Assembly (NCBI RefSeq): GCF_030272615.1
Contig: NC_081410.1
Span: 221,145,415 to 221,209,414, forward strand
DNA from: Cryptomeria japonica
Taxonomy: Eukaryota; Streptophyta; Pinopsida; Cupressales; Cupressaceae
Direction: 5' to 3'
Length of the DNA stretch: 64,000 nucleotides
In this document: positions 22,031 through 34,447 of the stretch, one piece after another
Position numbering within the stretch: position 1 is the stretch's first letter
Layout of the letters: each line of letters starts with the position of its first letter
Made by a program: the position numbers and the translations under genes
Notes under the pieces: model-generated
The model's database searches: none
What the model was told of the DNA's origin: nothing
Seen by the model: the letters and a program-made list of their open reading frames with translations, nothing else

Positions 22031-23411
22031 CTAGTTCTCAACAGGTGGGACAAAGACCCCTAACTTGTCTCTCAAATAGACAAATGTATCTGCAGGCAAA
22101 GGCTTAGTGAAAATATATGCAATTTGATCCTTTGTAGATACATATTCCAATCTGACTTCCTCATCACTAACTTTCTCCCTCAAGAAATGATACTTTATGG
22201 ACACATGCTTTGTTTTAGAATGCAGCATTGGATTCTTTGAAATATTGATAGCACTGGAATTGTCACAATATGTGATAGTAGGCTCATCATAAATCACCCT
22301 AATATATTTCAGCATCTGCTTCATCCAAACTACTTGAGTACAATTACTAGCAGCAACAATGTATTCAGTTTCAACAGTAGATAAAGATACAACATCTTGT
22401 TTCTTACTAGACCATGAAATCAACTTCTTTCCCAAAAAGAATGCTCCACCGGTAGTGCTCTTCCGGTCATCAACATCACCAGCCCAATCAACATCAGTAT
22501 AGGCACATAACAGGAAATCATCATTCTTTGGATACCATAACCCATAGTCAACAGTCCCCTTCAAGTATCTGAAAATTGTCTTCACAACAGCAACATGAGT
22601 CTCTTTAGGATCTAATTTAAATCTAGCACAAAGACAAACAACGTGCATAATATTTGGTCTAGTCTGAGTTAAGTACAATAATCCACCAACCATAGATCTA
22701 TACAAGGTCTGATTAACTTTATGAGATTCATCTTTCTTAGACAACTTGCATCCAGTCACCATAGGAGTTCTAATAGGCTTAGAATCAGCTAATCCAAACA
22801 TCTTCAACAATTCCTTCACATACTTAGATTGAGAAATGAAAATACCTTTACTAGTCTGAGTAATTTGCAATCATAAGAAGAATTTCATCTCACCTATCAT
22901 AGACATCTCAAATTTCTTTTGCATATCATCAACAAACTTCGTACTTAGATCATCATCACCGCCAAAAATCATATCATCAACAAAGACTTCAACAATCAAG
23001 ATGTTATCATTCTCAACTTTGAAGTATAAATTACTATCAGCAGTACCTTTATAGAATCCCAACTTCAACAAATACTTATCCAATCTTGCACCAGGCTCTA
23101 GGGGCTTGCTTCAGTCCATACAGAGCTTTCTTCAATTTGCATACCATATCTCCTTCATCTGATAAGGAAAATCCATCTGTTTGCTCAATGTAGACTTCCT
23201 CTTCAAGATCACCATTCAAAAAGGCTAACTTGACATCCATCTAATACACCTTAAAATTCTTGTAAGCAGCATATGCAAGCAACAATCTAACAGCTTCAAT
23301 TCTAGCTACAGGAGCAAAAGTTTCTTCATAGTCAATACCTTCCATCTGAGAACACCCTTTACATACCAATCTTGCTTTGTTTTTTACTTCACCGGCTTCA
23401 TTCAGTTTATT
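22031..23411 (-). pseudogene. Copia D reverse transcriptase and RNase H
   Basis: RT blocks [23 protein letters not shown] and [10 protein letters not shown] are readable between 23411 and 23090, with stops. The catalytic motif is FVDDMIFGG near 22970. The RNase H part (22870-22031) is open for 279 codons and shows YTDVDWAG, STVETEY and YCDNSSAI, ending KPLPADTFVYLRDKLG. A stop separates the two ORFs in one frame at 22871. All RNase H acidic residues appear present. Confidence 0.88.
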
Positions 23412-23629
23412 TCAGAACACCCATTTAGTACCAATCACATTCTTGTCTTTAGGTCTCGAAACAAGCTCCCAAGTGTTATTCTTTTCAATCTGATTCAGCT
23501 CTTCTTCCATTACTTTTATCCAATTTTCATCCTTACATGCTTCTACTACATCCTTAGGTTCAATCTTTGAAATCAAACATATCTCTTCAACAACAATCCT
23601 TCTCTTAGTCATCATACCTTTATTTTTAT

Positions 23630-24156
23630 CACCAATAATCCTTCTCTAACAACTTGAGTAGAACTTATCCTTACCATGTAGTCAAAATTAACATGACACA
23701 TTCTTCTATGCCATAACCAACTCTCTTCAATCCGAGCAATCAAACAACTTTTCTCACCAGCATTTAGGTGAAAGATATTACCTTTAGTTTTATATATGAT
23801 GCAATCTCTATAACAGAGGCATTTAGGATCTTACATTTACCATTCTTGAATTGCAAATCATATCCCTTGTCAACCATCTGTCCAACACTCAAAATATTAT
23901 GCTTCAAACCTTCAACATACAGGACATCATCAGTATTATGCTTACTATTGAAAGATATAGAACCTCTACCACGAATCACACAAGCTTTGTTATCACCAAA
24001 CCTCACTATACCACCATCATACCTTTCTATATTCACAAACTTGCTTTTATCACCTGTCATATGATGTGAACAATTGTTGTCAATCACCCATTCATCTTTC
24101 TCTTCAATCTTAGCAGCTAAAGATTTCTCTACAACAATACAGCTTGTAGGATTCAC
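23630..24156 (-). pseudogene. Copia D protease and stub of integrase
   Basis: The ORF 24156-23764 holds the protease active-site region EWVIDNNCSHHMTGD. The usual IDSG is IDNN here, so the catalytic Ser and Gly are lost. GLKHNILSVGQ follows. The pre-integrase motif SWLWHRRMCHVNFD lies near 23715, and within about 100 bp the sequence reaches the start of the RT region. The zinc and DDE core of integrase, normally about a kilobase, is absent. Confidence 0.82.
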
Positions 24157-24399
24157 TGATACCAGATCATCTTCCTTGATAGCAATAAATACAAATTTGT
24201 CTTCTGAATTCCCATTCTATGATTCCCCATCTGTTACACTTTCATCAACAACATAATAGCGTCTCTTATGGTTTTTGTACTTCTGGTAGGGCTTATAAGG
24301 CTTATCACTTTTATCATGCTTCTCATATCTATCATTCTTATTAGATCTATCATGTCTTTCAAATTTATCATGCTTATCATATTTAGACATCCTCTCAGG

Positions 24400-25262
24400 A
24401 CACCTAGAAGCAAAATGTCTTATCTAATTACAAGAGAAACATTTCAAAGGTAACTTTTCATCATACTTACCGGCTCCTTTAGGCAACCTCCGAGCAATAA
24501 GGGCTTCAAGCTCATCCAATTATCTTTCTTGCTCTTCCATCTCTCTCTTCTCTCTTTCAAATATGGATACCTAACAAGAACTTTCTCCTGGATCATACTT
24601 CTGCTTCTCGGATATAGAGGCTTTGAATGCAGTCTCATATTTTCCATGAGATTCTCCAAATTTTCTCAACTCAAATGTAGTAAGCTTTCCAACCAACATG
24701 TCTCTAGTCACACTTTGGATCTCATCAATAGCAGCTACTTTGTGTTTAAATAAACATGAGGCAATGATCTCAACACCTTAGTAACAATCTCATCTTCTTC
24801 ACGGGTTCCACCAACACATCTGATATTCATGACAAAATCATTCACCTTAGCCATAAAGGTTGATATGTTTTCATCTTCTACCATCTCCAATGCTTCATAC
24901 TTCCCTTTCAAGCTATGCAACTTAGCAACTTTAATGTGCGCATCTCCTTCATACAAGGTCTCTAGCTTCTTCCAGATCTCATGTGCAGTTTGCAAACCCA
25001 TCACATTGGTCATTTATGAATCAGTCAAGGCACTCAACAATGCTTCCGTAGCTCTTATATTATGTTCAACATCATTGATCTCAGCAATAGTAACTGGTCC
25101 ATTCTGAGGAACATTGTAAACATTCTTTGTGATCTTCCAATACTCATCTCCAAGACATTTCAAGTGAACTTCCATCCCATCCTTCCAAACAATATATTTG
25201 CTTCCATCAAATCTAGGACTCTCCTTCTTGAACACATATTTTGCCATCCCGGATCTCCTCAA
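24400..25262 (-). pseudogene. Copia D Gag with broken zinc knuckle
   Basis: The segment 25262-25014 shows PRFDGSKYIVWKDGMEVHLK, the copia gag N-terminus. 25013-24735 shows AHEIWKKLETLYEGD and KVLRSLPHVY. A Lys/Glu-rich segment follows, then a knuckle CFSCN-stop-IRHFASRC near 24440-24410 with an in-frame stop inside it. The polyprotein is cut by at least three stops. Confidence 0.85.
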
Positions 25263-25302
25263 GCGGTCAAGCTTCTTCCAAAGGATCTAAGTTTTCATCG
25301 TA

Positions 25303-26587
25303 TTAATCAAATTAAGTACAATCTCAGATCTAAACAATTGCAGCAAGAATAAAGATAAACACAATAGCACCAACACACATAACACCAAGATTTTGACATG
25401 GAAATCCTAATTAAGGGAAAAACCACGGTGGGAACCTACCCACAATAAGATGATACTCTGCAGTAGTATGTGTAAATATTACAATGGGGAAGGCACATGC
25501 ATTTTGACACACTTCCTAGAGCTCACTTCTCAAAATAAGATGACCCAAAAGGTTCCAACCCTCAGGAAAGGCTCACTACCTTACAATAAGATTTGGACTA
25601 CAATCTGGATTACATGAAATGCAAATATAGCATCTCCTTATGCCCGATGACAGTTCCGGTTAAGAACATTTGTCTGCCCTGCAACAATCTCTTCTCTATA
25701 CACCACACCGAATGATAAATTCACTTATGCACACATACACCACTCACTAATAATGCAAACACAACACTAATACATAAATTACATGACTATACCATCTATA
25801 TATACAATTCATCAACCTTGACTACAAGGTCGGCCAAACCCTCGACCCTCAATTACAAATTTACATCACTCGATACATATGTGAACCACCGAACCAATAT
25901 AATGATATACATGACATAACATGGACCTAAATAAAATCTCCAAATATGCATCACCACCAAAAATCTCGTCAAGATCAACCACAACACGCTACACCACCAA
26001 GAATATCGCATAACATGAAGAATATCATAGGATAAACAAAATCACCAAGAATGCACGCAAAGATCAATGCAGATCACCAAGACAAATAGGACACGATCAT
26101 GAAACACCAACAAGAACATTAGAGCCATCCGCAATAGTTGCACCAATACCACATGCAAATCTTCATCGATCGATGTGTTAACTCACAAGAACACTCAACA
26201 GTAAAAATTCGAACTACAAAGATAACTTGCAGAGCACCAAATCAAGAACCATTTAAAATAAAGATACACATGAACATCCAAATCATTCCCCCAAATCCAC
26301 AACTAAATATATGATCATACCGAAGCTCACCGGATCAAACACCAAACTCTACCAACCATTGCATAGAAAGACTAAACTACAAACCAGATCAAATAATACG
26401 ATCAAACAATCTTTTGAATCATTGAAACCAATAAGGAATGAAGTATTACATCATCCCAAACAGATAAACTATCCATATCAACTCAATGCAATCACCGGAA
26501 CATCAAACAACTCTCACAAGCACCAAAACATAGGAATATGTTGACATCAATGACAACAACATATCCTAGCAGCAGCAATATCCCACA
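25303..26587 (-). repeat. 5' LTR of copia D (inner end truncated)
   Basis: Matches 20383-21669 throughout; the first 31 bp of the left copy have no counterpart. A TATATATA promoter element lies at 25797-25804 on the minus strand (shared with the other LTR). The outer end is tatcccaca at 26587. Confidence 0.85.
25797..25804 (-). promoter_or_regulatory. TATA box in copia D 5' LTR
   Basis: TATATATA on the element strand within the 5' LTR, conserved in the 3' LTR; the likely core promoter. Confidence 0.5.
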
Positions 26588-27935
26588 CTTAGATATATTT
26601 TGTCCCACATGTAAGCAACAATATAATTGCAATTTCCCACTAAATCAAAGAAAGGTTTCAAGAATTAAAGAAGCTAGCAAGACTTAGATAGCATTATCTT
26701 GGACCCTTCTACCTTTTGTTTTGTCTTTTATGTAGATTTTGGATCCATTTTACTCTTCACAAAATTTCATATTTGTACATGTTATATTACCATTTTCATT
26801 TTCCAAATGGGTCAATTTTTCCTAAGCATATTAGTGTGGTGGTTTACAATGCTATCATTATCTTTCAATTCATAAAGTATTCACAAATCATGTCTTGCTA
26901 TCTTATCTGCAATACCTCATGGGAATTTCAATTCCTTGTAGAATCTATTAAACTTTTGTTACTACAAATTGACAATGTTAGTAGTGAAGAAAGCACATAC
27001 TTTACTTAATAGGGTAACTTTTCAAAATATCTAGAGTTAGGAAGCACATTAATGAAAACTAGCAACAAGAATTTTGGTAGTAAGAGAAAACCTTTTTTAA
27101 GTGACAATCAATGCAATGCTCATTCACTATGCCTAGTTTCACTTCGAGTTTGCCCAAGTACCACTTGGGCATTCAAGTTCATTGTGGATTCTTTGTAAAA
27201 GAATCCACAAAGAACTTGGATGCCTAGAGGGTACCTCAGGTGTACCTAAAACGTACCAGTATGCATGCCTAGGTTAAAGCAACACTACCCTCTAACATAT
27301 AGTCGTCTTAATAAAAAAAGGGCCTACTCATTGTGGGAGATTGTTTAGTTGCCCCTTCTTTAATTTTCTATATATGTTTGTCAACTTTAGCACTGTAGGC
27401 ATTTTTTAAATTTTACATAATCCAAAGTGATCAGAGTGTTTGTAGTTATGCAAGATCAGAGAATTTGAAGTATTTGTTTCTTTCTAGGAGAATATTAATT
27501 GTTACATGACATTTTTGTAAAATGGTTTCATATTTAATAAAGATCACGCTACTTTAAGCTTAGCACTTGTAGTTGTAGCTTGGGAGGATAAGCCATACTT
27601 TTCTTAATAAAAAAGACCTATTTATTATAGGGGATTGTTTAATTGTCCAATTCTTTTATTTTCTATATATGTTGTTAACTTTGCACTATAGATTAAATCA
27701 ACACTTCTTATAATAATTCACATTGATTAGAGTGTGTGTAGCTAAGTGTGTTTTTAACCTTTATTTTTGGTGTGCCTAGGAAATCTAGAAACACAATAAA
27801 GTTTCAATAAGTTTCTACTATCATGTGACTCTCTATCAAATAATTAGTGATTCTTTATTCTCATTTATCATTTATCTAGTAAGTCTTACTCCCTAATATT
27901 GATTGCAATCATTTTAGATACTTTACTAAAAAAAA

Positions 27936-28141
27936 TATGTCTGTAGTATTTGAACATTATTTACATTGTCATAAATTTGACTCAAGTGTGATAAGGGTAT
28001 AATTTGACCCTACATTTTTGGCATTGTTTCTAGGGACTTATGGCTCTAGTGTTTGAACATTATTTATATTGTCATAAATTTGACTCAAGTTTGATAAGGG
28101 TATAATTTGACCCTACATTTTGGGTATTATTTCTAGGGGTC
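27936..28141 (+). repeat. 103-bp tandem duplication in copy A'
   Basis: The block from tatg...gtatttgaacattat to tttctaggg occurs twice (27936 and 28039) with few differences. Copy A has it once (near 17810-17920). Confidence 0.88.
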
Positions 28142-28568
28142 AGGGTTATAACATTTTGATCAACACTCTAGTGGGTTGACAAGGAATAGTCAACATTAAC
28201 TTGGTTTTAACTTTGGTTTGTGTTGTTTTAAAATATGTCATTTTAATGGATGAGTCAAAGGAGATAAATAGTGCATTCCTTCCAAACCACCTAGATGCTA
28301 AAATTACTACAAATACAATAGTAGGAAATAACTTATGGGGGATCAAAAGAAAAATCATAAAACTCTACTTAAGTCATTGACAAATCTTATTTAGTTAGCA
28401 TTGGGAAGAGATTTTGAGCAGACCAAAGTTTTCTTTAAAATTTTCAACTCTTTGTTAACTGATGTTGGTATTGGATTCTGTGAGAAACTAGAATGGATAA
28501 TCAAGACCATGATGAAGTGCCTATGAAAAATATCCCAAATCTGACATTGTCATATTTCTATGGGTTTG

Positions 28569-28573
28569 CTACT
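28569..28573. repeat. Target-site duplication of B, left
   Basis: ctact directly before the B LTR, repeated at 60918-60922. Confidence 0.85.
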
Positions 28574-29648
28574 TGTTGACTCTAAATTTTACCTTGGAAA
28601 CAAACAACCTTATGGGAAATTCAGTGATGGGGGACCAGTTGCGCAAGGTTCACTGAATGACCTCCAGGATTGAGAAGTTGGCTCTTCCTTATGGGTTTTG
28701 AGGAAAGGGAAAAGAAATAAATACTTAAAACAATAAATCTAAACTACTGAGGCGATGCGCCAGAGCATTTTTAAGAAATACATGAGCATACAAAACCCAA
28801 GTACATATGATTTTTGAGCCCATTCAACAATCTACAAGTCTGAATTAGGAACATAACCAAGACACAATTAAATCTCTTTGCAACATAAAGAAATACTTAT
28901 CATGCATTTACCAGATAACAAGTGCAAAACATAGTTTAATCGGCAAAATCTTAGATATATGTATTCTCCAAGTTATTGGAATTCTAATAGAAAAGCACAT
29001 AAAAGACCATCAAAGCATACTGAGAGAAGTATCACAAAGGCCATAGGAACAGTTTGATTAACCTTCTTCAGAAAACAGTAATAGTTTAAAAAGGCTGAAA
29101 TTCCTACTAAGAAACTTAATTGTTCTTCTTGAAAAGTTTTGAACCCTTCATAACAGGGAAAAAACAAGCATAAATAGAGCCTGTGGCTCTGGAAACAACT
29201 CCCAAACATGCCAAAAAGGCAAAACTGCCCTTGAACAGAAAAACCATGCTGTGTCACCCTGAAGATCACAACCAGCAAAATGGCCCCAAGACTTCACTCC
29301 CTGTCCGCAACAATCTTCATATTGTCATAAACCGAAAAGATTTCGCTAACCGTAGAGGGACATGCTAGGAAATCCTTTCAAACAGAAACGTGCCCGCCAA
29401 AACATGATGATGCCCGGTAATCGCTTGCTTACTGCACTACAAGGTAGGCCCCGAAAAGAAGCCCAGTCAGCAATGTCTCTCCATTTGTCACCGTCACGCT
29501 ACTCCAAAACTTGAACGCCAAAAATGAACCGAGGGAGTAACGTCGAGCTGACAATTGTCTTGTACGCCCTACGCTGCTCGAAAGCTGAAAAAGGTAAAAT
29601 TAAGCAACCCGACCGAAAACCTTAGTTACGAGAATTTTAATGTGAACT
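28574..29648 (-). repeat. 3' LTR of B
   Basis: 1075 bp starting tgttgactctaaattttacc. In the first 120 bp I count about 9 differences from the other LTR. The inner end is gtgaact where the intact 5' LTR has gtgaaca. A weak pyrimidine tract (ttttctt) follows. Confidence 0.9.
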
Positions 29649-30593
29649 TTTCTTGGCGACTAACAAGGAAAATTCTACCTACGGAATATGGGAATCCAAA
29701 ACTGCTGGCTCGCAGACCAGACTTCATATTAGGACAGGATGGAGCAGGTTAGAGACCTGCTGCAGCGTCGATCAATCCTCCTCCGAAGGCAACATTTGTG
29801 CATCCAAACTCTGATAGTGTTGATCCAGACAGATGACCTCATCAAATGGCAACCCTATGGGTTCATCGTGGACCAATTTCAAAAGAGCGTAGAGCTAGGC
29901 AAGGAGATGCAGAAGGCGTTCCACATCCTCGATTGAAACAGGGTCGCTCAAGCTCTGAGTGAAAGATCTATCTTGCTGCATGTGCTCAATCTAACTCGAC
30001 AATTGTTCGATTCTTAATACCGAACCATTAGCAAAGAAAGGGGAAGGCAAGCCCAGCAAAACAAACCTCTCTATCTGTTGCTTGATGGTCGAGATATCAA
30101 CTTGTAGTGGCTCTAATGCAGCTGATGTATGCATGACCATTTTGTGGTGATTGATGAAAACATTTTTTCTCTTGATCAGTTGCTTGCGATCATTTATTCC
30201 TTTCTCTCTTAGTTCATCATCCTAAGCTGCGTATAACATTTGGATCAATTCTTGAGCTATGGGGATCTTTGGAGACAAAACCATCATTGAACTATCGACC
30301 AAGGCTTCCGCTTCTACACAAAGGGATTGTGCGTCTTGAATGAATCTCAGCACAAGCTATAGCGAGGGACTAAACTGCTTGATCCTTTCCTAGTGTGAGA
30401 CATACAATTCTATCAACATGGTAGAAAAGTCTTGGGGAACCTGCTCCAGAGGTGGAATGCTCAGCAATCATGAAATTTCATCATCCTTCGCAACCATCTC
30501 TTGCTGAAACCTACTGCATTTTCTTTGCTCAATGGCCACTTGATTCTCCAAAGTGAGAATTTTGGCCTCTCCATCTCAAACAGTTTGCTGCAG
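29649..30593 (-). other. 3' region of B between extra ORF and LTR
   Basis: Fragmentary helical coding traces continue from the extra ORF on the minus strand, with stops in all frames. The plus-strand ORFs at 29555-29936 are probably shadows. No separate gene is supported. Confidence 0.4.
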
Positions 30594-33500
30594 CTACAAT
30601 CTACGATCTTGTTCATGTCGCAAAAGAGTCTCCACCTCTGAAATGCGCTCACTGGACTGTATGAGATTAGCCTCTTTCACTTTCAGTTCTGCTTTGAATT
30701 TTATCTTTTCCTCAGACAATGATACTTGAGCCTCACTCAGTTGGCGGGCATAACCTTCTTTTAGAAGAATTTCTTCACGCAGCTGCATTTGGACCTGAGT
30801 AACATTCCTAGAGGTTGCCTTTAATTGTTGTATCTCTGCATCCTTCTCCTGCAACTCCTTCAGAGCCATGTTCCTTGTCGCCTCTTGGCCTTTTAGCTGA
30901 GAGCTCACATTGTTGAGGGCCGACTACAGCTTCCCTTTTTCTGAATTAGCTTGGGCCAGCAGGCTTTGTAGACGATTGATTTCTGAGCTCTGGGCTTTAT
31001 CCTCCTTTCTCTGCTGGGTGAGGGAATCTCGGAGACTAGCATTCTCTGCTTGGATCTTTTCTAGACGGTGACTCTTCTTGATAAAATCTGTGGATACAGC
31101 TTTTGAAGTCTCCTCCATCATCTCTACTTTGTCAGATGTCATGGCACTTTGAAGGCTAACGTCGATAGCATGCACTGTGTAATCAATTGGTCTCATCTGA
31201 GATTTCGTCTTGTCAACCTTGGGGAAAAGATTTGCAAAGTAGAGGCAATCCTTTTCCTCACTAAAATGTGTCTGCAGGTGAGGGCGGGCTGGATGAGCGC
31301 CTTCCTTTTCCTTTCACTTGCTTGTCTTACCAAGGCAAGCAATTCTATCATAAGCAACCTATTGCTGGAACTCATCTGGATTATCGATAGCCTGACCCAC
31401 AAAAGATGCACCAGGAGGAACTGTGAAAGGGAATTGTGAAATAGGCCCAGTGAAAGCAGTCTGGATGGGGTGAGCTTGAGCCGACAGGGAAAATAGTGGG
31501 ACAAAGGGGGAAGCTCCTAATAGGAAAGGGCTTGAGGATGCTACTCCCATAACCTGAGGAGAGGATTCTCCAAAACCTAGCCTATGCGACATAGAGGCTG
31601 CCTCTGTTATTGGCGAGGGAAAAGCTGTGGATATAAAAGTCGTGGCCAAGAAAGGAACAAAGGTCTGCAGGAAAACATTCTGGGGGTCAACCGGCATACC
31701 CGTCAGGGCTAAAGTGAGAGTAGTAGGGACTGAGGCCTGCATTGTGGTAATGGGGACAGCTGAAGAAATAACCTAAGCAAGAGATGAGGGAAAAAAGGGA
31801 CGCACCTGAGCAGTGGAAGATGTCGACCACTGAAGATCTAAATATGTTTCTGGGATTTGAGACGGTGAGCTCCCCCTGGACATGCTAGGATGTTGCCTCT
31901 TCTTCAAAGGGGAGTCACGCGACTGCTTCTTGGACCGCCTTTTGCTAGCCTGTGAACGAGGCCTATGAGCTGCATTATCCAATGGAAGGAGAATTTGTGG
32001 CTCCAGATCTTGCCTTTCAATATTTATAACCTCTACCTCCTGCTGCGGGGCAGTCTTAGGAGACGAGTCCCCACATGAGGAACTGTCACCTATCTCATCA
32101 TCAGATTTATTTGCCTTACACCATTCCTACTCAAAGCGTTCATCCAGGGGGGCATTTCCAATGTTGGCTCTAGGCTGACTCACCTCTTGCTGATATACCC
32201 AAAAGTCTTCCCTTTTCTTCCTGGGCCAAACTAAAGTTTTCATAGTTTCCAACATTGCATGAGGGATAGGCTTCGCGGGGTTGAATTTTTGCAAGGGGGA
32301 GTAAACTTTAACCATGGGGGCGTCTTAAGATAGGAAAGTCATCAGGGCCCACATATAAGCTCGGTTCGTCAACCCGGGGGTTTGTACGCTCCACCCATGA
32401 ATTTTGAGCCTCATGCTTAACATCATTCTTTCTTTTGCTAAGGCAGCCATCAGGTCGTAGCTCCAAGAGTCATCAATCACTACAAAGCCGAGCTGCACCA
32501 TTTTCGACGTCAAAACCTCTTCTGCTATATTCCTCTGCACTAGAGTGATTGGGCCAATGGCCTTGTGGTCTTCGGTGATAGAGGTATCATGCTTACCTAC
32601 TCCAATGGCCCTTCCAATCCTCACCAGCTGCCTTGCGATTTCAAGAGCCAGGGGTCGTTCGATTACATAACTAGGCAGCCGAAAGGGTTCCTCAGAGAAA
32701 CCATGCACCCATATGAAAGAAAAGTCAGGAACCAAGAACCAGTCGCAAGGGGGGCGCTCATTTTGCATCCAGTTCATCTGGACCTGGGAGAAACATGCTA
32801 ATGGTTCATTGGGGATCACACCGAGGTCCTTGAGCATGGGAGTCATGAATAGATCTAAAAACTAGTATGAATCATAGGAGGCCAGTAGAAGAGGTGTCCA
32901 GCAGGTCACCGACATTTTGTTTCCAGACTCATCGTAAATAGCCAATCGCATGAACTGACTGAAGAAAGCCTCATTTTGGTGTAATAGCAGGTGCACCAAT
33001 ACTGAAGAGAACCCGAAGCGCTACAACTTCTGGAACTCCGATAATTGCTTAATAGTGGCTCTGGCAATAGTCACAGAGAAGTCAAAGTGAAACAGTTCCC
33101 TTTGTTTCTTGCATTTGAAGAGAAAACCCATCATGGAGGCTGTGATATCTCGGTCACTATCATGACCACACAGCCAAGCAAGGGTAGAATAAATGTCCTT
33201 GAGGTCCTCTTGCCTTAGGTTGCTATATGACAAAAGGAACTTCAGAAGTCCAGAAGACAGACTTCAATTGAGATTGTTTTGACAGAAAGTCAAAGCATCT
33301 CTCCTGGTGCTCCAGAATTCCTCCATTGAGCTTTCTGAGAAAACCTTTGTTCCTTCAAAGATTAGGCAGCACATCATCTCCCTAATGGCCTCTGGAGATA
33401 CTCTTAATCTCAAGAGGGAGTCGTTGACAAAGCATGAGGTAGGATCAAAAACTTCCATGCAAGCTGCTATGAGATCAGAGTAGTATGCGACCATGGGAAC

Positions 33501-33923
33501 CACGCATTGGGGGGCTCAGCTACTCTAGAAACGCACTGTCATGGATTGGGGGTCTGCTCTATGATGAAGAATCCTTGAGCATGTAGCCTCTCTGAGACTC
33601 TTAGGCTACTTACGAACTTTGGGTTCAAAAATATTTTTCGAGTCCAGAATGGCGGACGCATTCCGAGTTGTCATTTTGGTCTTGGTCTTCGTTCTTGGAT
33701 ACTCCATCCTTGGAGGGATGGCATGAGCAGAATAGGATAACTCCCTGAAAACATCAACCCAGAAGCCTCCAGGCACATCACTTGCAAACGTTGCTTCGGA
33801 CTCCATTACAGGCAGAAAGCTTCTTTCCTTTGCTAAAGAATTTCTAAAGTCCGGAGAGAAAAGCACTTGGGCTTCTTTTTTCTTTCTTTTCAAAAATAGA
33901 CGGAGAAGAGGGAATAACCTCAA
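30594..33923 (-). pseudogene. Large extra ORF of B, sense strand, coiled-coil C-terminus
   Basis: Segments starting at 33923, 33503, 33233, 32846, 32315, 31982, 31742, 31196 and 30908 all lie in one frame, so this was a single ORF of about 1,100 codons, now cut by about ten stops (e.g. TAG 33021-33023, TAA 32325-32327). The first 500 residues look globular (ILDDSWSYDL-like and WLCGHDSDRDITASMMGFLF blocks). A Pro/Ser/Phe-rich middle (31742-31360) and a basic patch RPRSQASKRRSKKQSR follow. The last 200 residues are a strong Glu/Gln/Lys coiled coil. No signal peptide or membrane helix is seen, so it does not look env-like. Family not recognised. Confidence 0.65.
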
Positions 33924-34380
33924 GCCTTAAATGCAAAACATGCCTAGATCTTTGCAAAAGCAAATGTCTAATGGCAAGTACCTGCTTACACGCGCCCCAA
34001 CTCAAATTCCAGCTGCAATAAACTCCCATTGATGAAGGATGTCGTCATTCCCGCTTCCCAAGACTACATTTAACTAACATGTCGTTGCTCGAGGAAAATC
34101 CATTCGGGCAAATCTTTTCTTTGATCGAGAGAATCAACAGGTAGTAAAGTTTGCGCGAGCTGAGATAGTCCAGCGGAACTTGGCATTTAAAACACGATGT
34201 ACCTGTACATACGCATGGCTTTTGCTCGTATCAACCTCCCTCTCGAGGTACCTGGCAGGACACCGACATTCTGAAAACAAGCTCATTTGCTTGATGCGAA
34301 TTAACGGAGATATGACAGGAGTATTGGGACTTGGGAAGGCATGCGCTTTGAGCATTCGTCATCTTCTGTTGAAATTCTAC

Positions 34381-34388
34381 TATAAATA
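34381..34388 (+). promoter_or_regulatory. TATA box for antisense ORF in B
   Basis: TATAAATA lies 60 bp upstream of the antisense ATG (34448), in a region (33924-34447) lying between the divergent sense and antisense ORFs. The placement fits a dedicated promoter. Confidence 0.5.
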
Positions 34389-34447
34389 TGTCTTTTCAGA
34401 CATTCTTTTAGCACAGTGCAAGCTTTAATGACGGAGCTTCTGTAGTC

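Larger units (their letters stand above)
20352..26587 (-). mobile_element. Ty1/copia element D, integrase-deleted
   Basis: Two LTRs (20352-21669 and 25303-26587) flank gag, zinc knuckle, protease, a residual pre-integrase motif, RT and RNase H in copia order on the minus strand. The integrase core is missing. A 5-bp target duplication was not found (aaaac on the left, cttag on the right), so one end may have rearranged. The 5' LTR lacks the first 31 bp of the other copy, and no primer site is visible next to it. Confidence 0.88.
26687..28573 (+). mobile_element. Retrotransposon copy A' (left part, interrupted by B)
   Basis: Collinear with copy A from 16782 onward, without the 1.3-kb retroposon. 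It reaches the gag start (ATGGATAATCAAGAC, about 28495) and is cut at 28573 by element B. Gag similarity resumes after B at about 60965. An internal deletion removes about 50-60 bp of the gag N-terminus relative to copy A. The 26588-26686 stretch next to copia D has no clear match. Confidence 0.75.

Noticed and set aside
16782-28573. Copies A and A' as the two LTRs of one element around copia D
   Set aside because: Both are followed by the same gag start, so they are two separate copies rather than an LTR pair.
30594-33923. env-like gene
   Set aside because: Right position, but no signal peptide, no membrane helix and a coiled-coil C-terminus with basic and Pro/Ser-rich regions.
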